This document shows positions 1 to 10,013 of a stretch of DNA of 64,000 bases, piece by piece. The notes under the pieces were generated by a model. It was not told the DNA's origin and made no database searches. It saw only the letters and a list, made by a program, of their open reading frames with translations. Source of the stretch: Symbiodinium natans (lineage: Eukaryota; Sar; Dinophyceae; Suessiales; Symbiodiniaceae); assembly GCA_905221605.1 (NCBI GenBank), contig CAJNDS010000224.1, positions 1,153,085 to 1,217,084 on the forward strand. The letters are read 5' to 3'. A program made the translations under genes and the position numbers. Every line of letters starts with the position of its first letter. Positions within the stretch are counted from its first letter, which is position 1.

Positions 1-436
1 GCCCACGAAAGCATCCCCCGGAAAGCCGGAAGAGGAAAAACCAGTTTCCTAAACTCCGAACAGAGTGTTTAGGGTTTAACCTTAAACCACCATTTGCTGA
101 AGAACCACCCTCAAACACATTCTTTCTTACCAGGGCAATATAGGGATAGTTTGGGGTTCTTTCCGAAACCCTAAATATGAGCTTGAGGTTTAATGAATGT
201 TGCCCTTTAGCCATGCAAAAAGCCCGGAGCCCGCAAAACGTCATTGACCTCAAAGCCCTTGGTACCCGACCACTGTAGACTCTAAACCCTAAACCCGAAG
301 CCGTAATCGCCCTTCACCCCCCCTCCCCCCCCCGAATTCCAGCCCCCAAATGACTTCGGGGTTCCGACAACTGTAGGAGTTGCGCGGAGAAACCCTAAGC
401 CCTGAACTCTAAACTCTAAACCCTAAACCCGAAACG

Positions 437-2427
437 CGGCCAGTGAGAAGCCCAGGCAGCGATTGGAGTTGGATCAGCAGCATCGGCGAAGGGCGAGGAG
501 CCGGGAGGGTTTCAGGTTTTGAGGCTTCGGGGCTTTTGGGGGTTCAAGGCTTTTGGGGTATAAGACCCCTGGCTTGCAGTTTATTCAGGGTTTAGGGTTT
601 AGGGTTTAGGGTTGAGCTTGATTTCGAGGGGAGTGTTGGGTTCGGGTCGGCGAGGGCCCCGGGATTTCTTCAGGCTTTGGGAGCAACGCAGGTGACTCAA
701 TAATTGTTGGGGGCAAATGCCCATCCTGCTGTCTCGCTTGCTGAGGGTTTAGGGTTTAGGGTTTAGGGTCAGGCATTCAGTTTTTTTCTCAGTTTGCCGG
801 GTCCAGGGGTGCGGGAGGGGCGTAGCGGCAGTTCCGTTCAGGGATTAGGGTGTTCAGTGTTTAGGCCTCCCTAAAGCCTATGAAGCCACAAAACCCTCTT
901 AAACCCTAATCCCTCGTTCTTGTTTTCATCCCCGGACAGGAGTCAAGAGGCCTTTGAGCGCTGGCTTCACCAGAAGGCGCAGACGAAGCCGAGCCGAAGC
1001 ACCCAAGGTAATGCAGGGGTCAGAAAAAAAGTTTAGGGTGTAGGGTTTAGGGTTGAGGGTTTTGGGATTAGGGTTTAGGGTTTAGTTAGGAACAGCTAGA
1101 AAAACCCCCAAAACCCTATTTTAAGTATTGAGGCCCCCCTATAGTACCAAGCTAATTCTCTTTTGTGTTGAGGCCTTAGGGCTTCGAATTCCTCGGCCCA
1201 TCGGACCCGAAACCCTGAACCCTGAACCCTAGACCCTGATCCCTAAACCCTAAGCGCCAAACCCTAAACCTTAAACCCTGAACCCTAAACCCTAAACCCT
1301 AAACCCTAAAGAACCAACTTGCAGGCCATGTATCCAGTCAGGTCTGTTTCCACACGAGCACGACCGAGTCGCAACCTTCCAACCTTCAGCTGTCCAGCTT
1401 AATGAAAGCCCTGCTGAATCCTAAGACTCCCTAAACCCTAAACCCTAAATCCTAAACCCTAAGCCCTACTGTAAACCCTAATCCCTAATCCCTAAACCCT
1501 ATCCCCACATCATGACCCCCTAACGTCTCATGGATCATGGTTAAGTGTGGGCAGGTCTATGTCTATGTCTATGTCTATGTTGCAAGTACCCCAAGCAAGG
1601 CTACAAGCAGATGGAACCCTGGCTAACAAACTCATCGCATGGAGGGTGTCCGTGACCCACCTACAACTTGCGAAACCCCAAACCCTATAAACCTTAGAAA
1701 CCTTATATACCTTATAAACCGCATGTAAATCTTATAAACCGTATAGAGCTTATAAACCTTATCGACCTTAAAAACCTTATAAACCCTAAACCCTAAACCC
1801 TAAACCCTAAACTCTAAACCCTAAACCCTAAACCCTAAACCCTAAACCCTAAACCCTAAACCCTAAACCCTAAACCCTAAACCCTAAACCCTAAACCCTA
1901 AGCCCTAAGCCCTAAACCCTAAACCCTAAACCCTAAGCCCTAAGCCCTAAACCCTAAACCCTAAACCCTAAACCTTATGACTCTAAACGCGAGGAGCAGG
2001 ACGCGATGCTCCGGGCAGAGCGCGAGCAGGTCGGGGATTTCCCTGGCCCTCAAACCCTGAGGATATTTTTGCAGGTTCAGTTATTAGGGTTTAGGGTTCA
2101 GGGTTTAAGGTTTGGGGTTTAGGGTTTAGGGTTGATTTGTAGCCTAGAACAAACACAAACACCCCCACTTGAAGGTTCAAGGGTACGTATATGTAGGGTT
2201 CTTATCAGTGCCCTGCATAAGGTTCTAACCGTAGTTACCCTGCTTATAACCCTACTAATAGCCCTAAACCCTAAACCCCAAACCCGAAACCCGAAACCCT
2301 AAGCCCTAAACCCCGAAAATCCGAATCCCTCAAAGCGGAGCCAGGCAGAGCAGAGCCTGCGGGTGGCTGAAGCCAACGCGCGACAGAGGCTGGCCAGAGA
2401 AGGGCTCAAGGGTCTTGCGTCTGAGGG
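437..2427 (+). CDS. Coiled-coil protein, short exon islands
   Basis: Five short open segments sit between telomere-like blocks and read as charged, helical protein: 437-508 (ASEKPRQRLELDQQ...), 940-1007 (SQEAFERWLHQKAQ..., with CAG before and GTAATG after), about 1325-1420 (GHVSSQVCFHTSTTE...), about 1982-2055 (KREEQDAMLRAEREQ) and 2336-2427 (RSQAEQSLRVAEANARQ...). The AFERWLHQK segment resembles short motifs in microtubule-associated coiled-coil proteins, but that is only a resemblance. Seen: open frames, canonical acceptor and donor at the second exon, E/R/K/Q-rich helical composition. Inferred: that these belong to one gene; other exons between them are probably missed. No start codon was identified. 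The introns are filled with CCCTAAA or TTTAGGG tracts. Confidence 0.5.
1783..1978. repeat. Telomere-like tract (CCCTAAA)n
   Basis: About 27 near-perfect heptamers with a few CCCTAAG variants, between two exon islands of the coiled-coil gene. It is internal, flanked by non-repeat DNA on both sides, and so is not a chromosome end. Confidence 0.95.
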
Positions 2428-2562
2428 TTTAGGGTTTAGGGTTTGAGGGTTTAGGGTTTAGGGTTTAGGGTGTTGGGTTTCGGATTTTAGGGTTGGTCCT
2501 AAACACCAATGCTGGAGCCGAAGACCCTCAACACCCAAACCCCCACAACATTCGCGTCCTTG

Positions 2563-2675
2563 ACCCTAAACCCTAAACCCTAAACCCTAAACCCTAACCC
2601 CTAAACCCTGAACCCTAACCCTAAACCCTAAACCCTAAACCCTAAACCCTAAACCCTAAACCCTAAACCCTAACA
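2563..2675. repeat. Telomere-like tract (CCCTAAA)n
   Basis: About 15 heptamers with minor variants. A tract in the opposite orientation (TTTAGGG) lies just upstream at 2423-2470, so the two form an inverted pair around about 90 bp. Confidence 0.9.
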
Positions 2676-2679
2676 CCCA

Positions 2680-3260
2680 AACCCCCGCCCATGGGCAATA
2701 TGGCTTGTGGGGTAGTTGAAGCTCTAGGTTCATAGGCTTGAGGGTTTCATAGTGGGGTGTCATTCAATGGCTCTAAGTGGAATGACAGGGGGGAACAGGT
2801 TTGGTAATGTTTCAGGTGGTTGAGCAAGATTTAGGCTGCGGTAGAAGTTATAGGCAAGGTCATACAAGACAAACTTACAACAACTCGCACCCTGACCCTT
2901 ACAAGCCTAAACCCTAAACCCTGAACCCTGAACCCTAAACCCTAAACCCTATACCCTATACCCTAAACTCTAAAACCAAGGCTCTGGGAATTGCTGGATG
3001 TTGGGCTTTGGGGTGTTTGGGCTCAGGGCAATGTGATGACTCCCCATGCCCTTGACCACAAGTTGTTGCTTGTCTACACTGCACTTGCTCTAACTGGTTG
3101 CAGCCATAATTGCGGGCTCTTCGAACCCTACATACTTGTGAGCCTACAACCTTCTAGTGCCGATGCCGAGCATGCGGCTCCTTTGCTAATGCTCTGCGAA
3201 CCAGGGATGGGTCTTGCGCTTGCGGTGATAGAAGTTGCTACCGAATTCCCAAGTCCATAA
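2680..3260 (+). other. Non-repeat stretch with one 89-codon ORF, no supported gene
   Basis: Largely free of repeats apart from degenerate CCCTAAA at 2905-2975. An open frame at 2991-3260 (LDVGLWGVWAQGNVM...) has a leucine-rich middle part but starts on a non-ATG codon, has no clear splice sites, and runs towards the following repeat array. I do not recognise it. Confidence 0.25.
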
Positions 3261-3276
3261 TCCCAAACCCCAAAGC

Positions 3277-3498
3277 CCTAAACCCTAAAACCCTAAAACC
3301 CTAAAACCCTAAAACCCTAAAACCCTAAAACCCTAAAACCCTAAAACCCTAAAACCCTAAAACCCTAAAACCCTAAAACCCTAAAACCCTAAAACCCTAA
3401 AACCCTAAAACCCTAAAACCCTAAAACCCTAAAACCCTAAAACCCTAAAACCCTAAAACCCTAAAACCCTAAAACCCTAAAACCCTAAAACCCTAAAC
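3277..3498. repeat. Octamer array (CCCTAAAA)n
   Basis: About 27 uninterrupted copies of the 8-mer CCCTAAAA, the Chlamydomonas-type telomere unit (TTTTAGGG), inside a genome whose common tract is the 7-mer. The uniform variant shows local homogenisation of one unit. Confidence 0.95.
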
Positions 3499-3578
3499 CC
3501 AAGAAGGGTTGAGGGTGTAGGGTTTCGGGCTCAAGGCCCAAGGCGCGAGGTTGGTCCTGGGTAGCAAAAATGGTGCGA

Positions 3579-3704
3579 GTTAGGGTTTAGGGTTTAGGGT
3601 TTAGGGTTTAGGGTTTAGGGTTTAGGGTTTAGGGTTTAGGGTTTAGGGTTTAGGGTTTAGGGTTTAGGGTTTAGGGTTTAGGGTTTAGGGTTTAGGGTTT
3701 AGGG
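3579..3704. repeat. Telomere-like tract (TTTAGGG)n
   Basis: About 17 perfect copies in the orientation opposite to the array that ends at 3498. Together they form a large inverted pair around an 80 bp spacer. Confidence 0.95.
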
Positions 3705-3849
3705 TACCAGTTGCAACATGAAGGCCGAACCGAGAGCAGTGCGATGAACACTACGAGGCATGGGACGGGCTTCAGGGCTGATTGCCTTGGGAAAGTGGCG
3801 AAAGTTCAAAGCGTACTGAATGCAGAAGGGTACATCTGCCTCAAACCTC

Positions 3850-4640
3850 CAGTAACCCTAAACCCTAAGCTAAACCCTAAACCCTCAACCCTGAACCCTA
3901 AACCCTAAACCCTAAGCCCAAAGCCCTAAGCCCTAAACCCAAGGTCACTTCTGGAGATGGTGTTAATCTTAGGGGGGGGGGGGGGCACTTTGTGTCTTCG
4001 GGCTTGGGCTGGCTGGCCTGTGATGAAGGCCTGCTAGAAGGGTTGAGGGCTCTGGGGTTCAGGTTCTTTTTTGGGTTTTAGGGTTTAGAGTTTAGGTTCT
4101 TTTTTGGGTTTTAGGGTTTAGGGTTTAATCATTTTTTTGGTGTTAGGGTTTAGCTTCTTTTTCGGGTTTTAGGGTTTAGGGTTTAGGTTCAGGTGGGGGT
4201 GGGGGTATGTAACCGTCTTTAAGACCTGAATCATGGGGCTCCTTGTCTGTGTGCCTTAAATGTATGGCCCCCGCCCAAATTCTGAGATGAAAAATATGCG
4301 ACCCTTGGCCTAAAGCCCAAACCCTAAGCCCCAACCCTAAACCCTAAACCCAAAAACCCTAAACTCTAAACCCTAAACCTAAACCCTCAACCCTAAACCC
4401 TAAACCCTAAACCCTGAACCCGAAATCCTAAACCCAAAGCCCCAAAGCCCCAAAGCCCCAAAGCCCCAAAGCCCCAAAGCCCCAAAGCCCCAAAGCCCCA
4501 AAGCCCCAAAGCCCCAAAGCCCCAAAGCCCTAAACCCTAAACCCTAAACCCTAAACCCTAAACCCAAAGCCCTAAACCCAAACTTCCCAAATCTCAAACC
4601 CCAAATTCCCTAGCCCCAAAACCACTTTTGAAGGCCTGGT
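3850..4640. repeat. Degenerate telomere-like blocks and (CCCCAAAG)n
   Basis: CCCTAAA-like units at 3850-3945 and 4316-4435, TTTTAGGGTTTAGGG-like units with TTCTTTTTTGGG spacers at 4070-4200, and a homogeneous 8-mer array CCCCAAAG at about 4436-4533. The short single-copy stretch 3950-4060 has no supported gene. Confidence 0.85.
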
Positions 4641-4712
4641 GCCGGCGCTACGACGCGCGCCGCACCTCGGCGCGACCTCCGCAGCCGGGCTCACCCGGGG
4701 AGGAGGCCCTCA
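4636..4712 (+). CDS. Exon candidate, Arg/Pro-rich
   Basis: A GC-rich segment isolated between repeat arrays and open as CWCRRYDARRTSARPPQP... The composition is like the exon islands elsewhere in the window and unlike the flanking repeats. No domain is recognised. It could belong to the coiled-coil gene upstream. Confidence 0.3.
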
Positions 4713-4726
4713 GGGTTCAGGTTGGT

Positions 4727-4877
4727 TTAGGGTTTAGGGTTTAGGGTTTAGGGTTTAGGGTTTAGGGTTTAGGCTTTAGGCTTTAGGCTTTAGGCTTTAG
4801 GCTTTAGGCTTTAGGCTTTAGGCTTTAGGCTTTAGGCTTTAGGCTTTAGGCTTTAGGCTTTAGGGTTTAGGGTTTAG
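4727..4877. repeat. Array switching from TTTAGGG to TTTAGGC
   Basis: Six TTTAGGG units are followed by about 14 units of TTTAGGC (4765-4862) and then TTTAGGG again. A single G-to-C variant has spread over the middle of the array while the edges keep the common unit. Confidence 0.95.
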
Positions 4878-5080
4878 TTTTTAGGGTTTAGGGTTCAGGG
4901 TTCTGGGGGAAATTTTCAGAGCCTCGGGCATGTCGGGTCAAGCAGGTTTAAGGTTTAGAGGGGGTACAGGATGGGCCGGAGGGGTTGCAGGGGTCCCAGA
5001 AACTTGTAGGCGGTCCCAGGAACGGTCCGGCGGGGGGTCCCAGGAAAATCCAACACGCCGCCAGGGTCGGCGGACGCCCC

Positions 5081-5235
5081 AAACCCCAAACCTCAAACCC
5101 CAAACCCCGAACCCCAAACCCCAAACCCCAAACCCCAAACCCCAAACCCCAAACCCCAAACCGCAAACCGCAAACCCCAAACCCCAAACCCCAAACCCCA
5201 AACCCCAAACCCCAAACCCCAAACCCCAAACCCCA
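5081..5235. repeat. (CCCCAAA)n array, left of exon candidate
   Basis: About 22 units of CCCCAAA with a few CCGCAAA variants. The long open frames across it on both strands (NPKPQTP or GFGVWGL repeats) are repeat artefacts. Confidence 0.95.
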
Positions 5236-5262
5236 TGAGGATGTGGTTTGACCCGCACTTAC

Positions 5263-5372
5263 CTGCCAAAATTAGCAGTATCACCTGAAGCGCGTTCCTG
5301 CGCAAGTAGCATTCTTGAGAGTGTACAAACCACTCCTGTATCACCTTCGACGTAACAGACTTCGGTCCGATT
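5263..5372 (-). CDS. Exon candidate on minus strand with GTAAGT donor
   Basis: Read on the minus strand the segment is open (NRTEVCYVEGDTGVVCTLSR...) and ends at a textbook donor, GGCAG followed by GTAAGT, with the GT at plus positions 5261-5262. It lies between two arrays of the same (CCCCAAA)n repeat, as if both flanking introns had been filled by one unit. No domain is recognised and the acceptor side is unclear. Confidence 0.45.
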
Positions 5373-5375
5373 CAA

Positions 5376-5533
5376 CCCCAAACCCCAAACCCCAAACCCC
5401 AAACCCCAAACCCCAAACCCCAATCCCCAAACCCCAAACCCCAATCCCCAAACCCCAAACCCCAAACCCCAAACCCCAAACCCCAAACCCCAAACCCCAA
5501 ACCCTAAACCCCAAACCCCAAACCCCAAACCCA
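5376..5533. repeat. (CCCCAAA)n array, right of exon candidate
   Basis: About 22 units of CCCCAAA with CCCCAAT variants, the same unit as at 5081-5235. Confidence 0.95.
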
Positions 5534-5743
5534 CACCCTAAACCTGAGGGTTTGTTTTGTTTGAGCTTCGGAGCCCTTTTGAATTACGGCTGTCATGGGT
5601 TAAGATGCTTTAGGATGTACCGTAAGAACCCCAAACCTACGTACTTCTTTGTAGGTTCTCACCATATAACCCCCTAGAGCATTCTTAGGTGCCCTGCAAC
5701 AAAGAAGGCTTCGGGTTCTTAAGGTAGGGTATACAGGTTTCGA

Positions 5744-5842
5744 ATTGGGATGTTCCCCCTGATACTAGCAGTCCTCAATAGGGATTCGCGTACCCCCGAT
5801 TATAATCCCTATTCAGGACTGTTAGTATCAGGGGGAACATCC
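5744..5842. mobile_element. F2 inverted-repeat element (introner-like)
   Basis: Termini GGGATGTTCCCCCTGATACT and the reverse complement AGTATCAGGGGGAACATCCC, about 25 bp each, around a short loop. Other copies are at 37826-37915, 52449-52547 and 58588-58684. The copy is followed by AAG, so a GA...AG intron is possible as in F1, but no flanking exons prove it here. Confidence 0.85.
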
Positions 5843-5855
5843 CAAGTTTCGGGTT

Positions 5856-6305
5856 TACCCTAAACCCTAAACCCTACACCCTAAACCCGAAACCCTTGCA
5901 ACCCAAAACCCTAAACAGTAAACCCTCAGCCCTAAGCCCTAAGCCCTAAACCCTAAACTCTAAACCCTAAAGCCCAAACCCTATAGGTCTGCGTGAATCT
6001 GACAGGAGCCGAGCACCTCCGCATCTAGGCAGCGCTTGGTTGCAGCGGGGGACGCGGTGGCGTGCTCACGTAGGGGCTTCTGCAGGTTAAGTTCGGTGGC
6101 ACCAAGCTGCATGAAAGCCCCAAATCCTTCACCCTAAAACCCTAAAACCCTAAAACCCTAAAACCCTAAAACCCTAAAACCCTAAAACCCTAAAACCCTA
6201 AAACCCTAAAACCCTAAAACCCTAAAACCCAAAACCCAAAACCCAAAACCCTAAACCCTAAACCCTAAACCCTAAACCCTAAACCCTAAACCCTAAACCC
6301 TACCG
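5856..6305. repeat. Telomere-like blocks, incl. (CCCTAAAA)n
   Basis: CCCTAAA-like units at 5856-5980, the octamer CCCTAAAA at about 6133-6231, then CCCTAAA at 6244-6302. The GC-rich island 5985-6120 is open on both strands (minus: MQLGATELNLQKPLR... from 6112) but has no decisive splice sites, so it is not called as an exon. Confidence 0.85.
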
Positions 6306-6544
6306 CACCTTCTCTGTGCCCTGAGCAAACCTGAAGCCCCGAGCCCACTTCTGCTGCCTTTGCTGCCTTATCCATGCGGGGCATCATGGATCCATGCCAT
6401 GAGGGCCAAGCTCCGTCATGGGATTAGGGTTTGGGGGTTGGGGTTTAGGGTTTAGGGCTTGGGGTTTAGGGTTTAGGGGTTAGGGTTTAGGATTTAAGGC
6501 CAAAAGTCTAAAACCATAAACCCTGGCATAAACCCCAAACTTTG

Positions 6545-6628
6545 CCAAAAGCTCCGACCTTGGCCAAGGAAGAGCTGGAGCAGGCGCCGCTCTACGTACC
6601 GGTGACCTTCGGCAACACAGATGACTGA
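6545..6628 (+). CDS. Terminal exon candidate
   Basis: Open and acidic (PKAPTLAKEELEQAPLYVP...FGNTDD), ending in a TGA at 6626-6628. Non-repetitive and protein-like. It could be the last exon of the coiled-coil gene to the left. No domain is recognised. Confidence 0.4.
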   Translation, partial: PKAPTLAKEELEQAPLYVPVTFGNTDD

Positions 6629-6656
6629 GGTCCTGGCCAAGAGTCGTCGACCCACT

Positions 6657-6799
6657 TGGAGGTTCATGGTACTTATTAGCCAGCTATAAGTGAAATCTAT
6701 GACCCACTTATAGGCCCCTTAAGTGCCCTTAGAACATGGTTATAAGTACAGTTCTAAGTACAGTTATAATTGGTTAATCAGTACCATGAACCTCCAAGT
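6657..6799. mobile_element. F1 inverted-repeat element (introner-like)
   Basis: Termini GGAGGTTCATGGTACTT and its complement AGTACCATGAACCTCC close a palindrome with no telomere-like tract inside. It ends in CCAAG. The same family is shown to act as a GA-AG intron at 45185-45403. Confidence 0.85.
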
Positions 6800-7180
6800 A
6801 TCCCTCATGTTAGCATTATGCCCCAATCCAAAGCCCACGAGAACATAGAGTCTTATCAGACCTCCCAGAGGCAGTGTAACCATGGGTCCATGGGTCAGTA
6901 GTTCCAGCCATGCTATGATAGACGAAAGCCTTCCCGACGTATCTCGGGACTTACGCCCGGATCTGACATCTTTGTTGTCAGAGTCTGCCTCCGAGAACTC
7001 CAGGGTGTTGTTTTCACTGGCGCTTTGTGACTTTGCTGCTTCCGCACATGCGTATGAGAGATTTAGGGTTTCGGGTTTAGGGAATCTGGTTTTTTGAGCC
7101 GCACGCCGTTCCGCGCCTTTGTTGTCAAGAGCGCGCGGAGAATTGCCCCTGCGACGGGGCGATTGTACAGTGCAGTGCAA
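6800..7180 (-). CDS. Exon candidate with hydrophobic segment
   Basis: A minus-strand open frame (about 138 codons in all, 7180 down to 6764) covers a non-repetitive stretch. Its middle is Ser/Glu-rich (AKSQSASENNTLEFSEADSD), followed by a long hydrophobic part (IIAWLELL...VTLPLGGLIRLYVLVGFGL) that could be membrane-spanning. The last codons run into the F1 element and are probably intron. No family is recognised. A plus-strand ORF overlaps it; the minus frame looks more protein-like. Confidence 0.35.
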
Positions 7181-9960
7181 GGGATGCTTGCAGAGGGGAA
7201 GGTGAAGTGCATGCCTAAGCTTATGAAGCCTACACCGTCAGGTTCAGAAATCGAGTGGATTTTGGCATAGACGTTCTGTATGTCCGAAGCGCATGTTTCA
7301 GCTTACTGCGGGAGTTGGGGATACCGAACAAACACAACGGCAGCCTTTCGGAAGCGCCCTGGACTGTGAACCCGAAACCCAAAACCCAAAACCCAGCTCA
7401 GCTCCTTGTGACCCTCAAACCAGAAACCCTTGACCTCCCCGAACCATAAACTAAGCCCCCCCGCTGACAGAGCTTGCCGCGTCTGAGCCCGCCCCCCCAA
7501 CAGAGACTCCAACAATCAGACGCTTAGCGTGTAAGGTTCGGGAGTTTACAAGGTAAGTGTTGAGTCCTACGACAACCTTTCCCAATTCGGGGCTGTTGGA
7601 GCCTCTGGTCTCTCCGCGCTGCAGGAAAAGTCGCCTTGTTTGGGGTGTCCGGGCTTCTGAGGTTCTAAGGGTAGCTCCATGGTTGGTCCCCTTACCTTCT
7701 TTCAGAGGCTTTGAAAGGGGGCATATGCGTGACACTACCCTAGGAGGGGTTTAGGGTCAAGGGCCCCGTGAATATATATATATATATATATGGGTTTTGA
7801 GGGGTTGAGGGGCCCTGAGGCCCTGAGACCTTGTAAAGGATTAGTAGATATCAGGGGTTGGTGGAGATAGAATATCTAGGAACTGGAAGCTCTTGAGCCA
7901 AATCCTAAACCTCTCAATCCTAAATCCCGTCTCCTCGAGGCCACGTGCCGTCCGCTCGCCTCAGTAAAGCAAGACGCACGTTCTGATGGGACAGGGCTGT
8001 GTTGTCTACGTCGTACTTATCAGACACAGAACCCCGCAATTCAACAACAGATCTTGGCACGCCTCCCCCCGTCCCACCCTCCCTCCCTCTAAACTCCAGG
8101 CCTAGGCCGCCCCCCTCGAGACCAGCCGAGGATACCCCAAGGGCCGGCCCCAGGCGCCCAGGGACCAGGACGGCTGTGGCCGACCCAGAGAAAGTGCGTT
8201 TGCGCTTTGAAACCCAAAAAACACGCCTGGAAAACCCGCCTGGAAGGTTCTGAGACCTTCCTGGGACCCCCGGGACCCTTCTGGGACGGGGACTCACCCT
8301 CAAACCCCACAACGAAACCTTCTGACAGCGACCCTAACCTGTCTGCGACCCCCCTGGACTGGAACCTTCCCGCTGCCTAAAGTGACTGTCGGTGACGGAA
8401 GACGTCTTATTGGAAGTAAGCAATTGTCCTGAGTTTAGGCCTAAGCCCTAAAGGGAATAGGTTAGGGTGGTTTTGCCGCCTTGGACGACGTGGGGTGGGA
8501 TAAAGGTTTTAGATGGCCTTCCACTATCTGGCCAGAGCTGCTCCTCGCACCTGACGAGGCTTTCGAGCCTCTGCTGCATCCTAACCTTCACAGTATCTAG
8601 GCCCTTTTACAAACCCTAAACCCTAAACTCTAAACTCTAAACCCTAAGCGCTAAACCCTAAACCCTGAACCCTGAACCCTGAACTCTAAACCAGAAACCC
8701 AACTTACAACAGAAGAAGCGAGAGCGCGCCCCGAAAAACTTCCGAAGCACCTCTAGCCCTCCCTAAACCTAAACCCCTGGGAGAACTCTTTGCTTGAGTC
8801 CCCCCCCAAAAAAAAAGCAACCAATGTGGGACAATCATCCCTACATTACCCTTACAAGGAACAGTTGTTGATGAATGGGGGGCTCTCAAGCAAATATTCA
8901 GGAAAGGAGAAGGAAGTAAAAGGACTCTAATGCTTAAAACTCTCAATAGGCCTAAACCCTAATCCCTGTAGACCCAAGCCCCAAACCCTAATCTCCTTTT
9001 AGACCTCAAACCCTAATCTACTCCCTAAGCTCGAAACCCCAAGCCCTTTAGACTCTAAACCCCTGCAGTGTTGGGGCAGGCGTGTCGCCCTTCATGTGGG
9101 GTTCGACGATGTCGAAACGTCGCTCGAAAGCAGCCGCGGTGGGATACATACAGGGTTTACATAGGGCGCTTTTTTTGTTTTCTTTTTTGCATAATGGGGT
9201 TTGGGGTTTGGGTTTATAGTTTATAGAGGGTTTAGCTCGTATAGGGTTGTGATGAAGGGGTCATTAGGGTTCAGTTCAGGCTTGATGGATACTTGCATGC
9301 AGGGTAAGAAGATATCCCATATAAGGGCATGACAAGTTATGCGCAAGTTTGCCCTACCTCGATATCCCCAAGCCTGAAACCCGAAACCGAAACCCCCAAC
9401 CCTAACCCTAACCTTAGCCCTCAATCCTAAACTCTGAACTGAGGCCAAAACCCTCGTTTCTGTCTAGGGCTGTTGGCCTTTGGCGATGTTTGGGTTCAGG
9501 ACTTTAGGGCCTGGAACTTCTAGTGTGTTTGAGTTTCGGGGGGCTTTTCGGGCATCGTGAATGTGTGAGCTGTAGGGTATTCGGGTCCAGGGCTTTGTGG
9601 CTTTTTCGAGTTGTTGGACTTAAAAGGTTTGTTAGGGTGTACTGTTTAGGGTTTAGGGCTTTGGCTCTCTGGGATTACGTCCCTCATGCGCTCACGAGGT
9701 CCATCTAACACGGACAACGAGTTCAAGGGAAAGGCAGGCCCACGCTAGTCTGGAGTTGCTTAGGGCTTTTACGGTTTAGGGCCCGGGGTTTAGGGTTACA
9801 TTAGGGTTTGGGGTTTACTTGGTGGCTCCTGGGTACTTAGAAGTAGGGCTAGAAGAAGAGTAATTCTGGTGATATCCGTATTGAGGACACACGTACTCAT
9901 GAACCTCCTAGTAGGGTTCGAGATTGCGGGTTGAGGGGTGACTGACTCAACAGAGATGCA
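7181..9960. other. Gene-poor region, a few exon-like islands
   Basis: Contains a (TA)n run at 7771-7791, a GC-rich block at 7920-8330 open on both strands, degenerate CCCTAAA at 8608-8690 and 8945-9060, and an exon-like island at about 9066-9140 (CWGRRVALHVGFDDVETSL...). None has paired splice sites or a recognisable domain. Confidence 0.4.
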
Positions 9961-10013
9961 TTGACAAGTTTCTCAAAGTCCAGGCTTCGCAGATCCGCCG
10001 GTAGCCAGAAGCC

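Noticed and set aside
4930-5677. Open frames of 83-120 codons across (CCCCAAA)n on both strands
   Set aside because: They consist of NPKPQTP or GFGVWGL repeats dictated by the 7-mer and are not evidence of genes.
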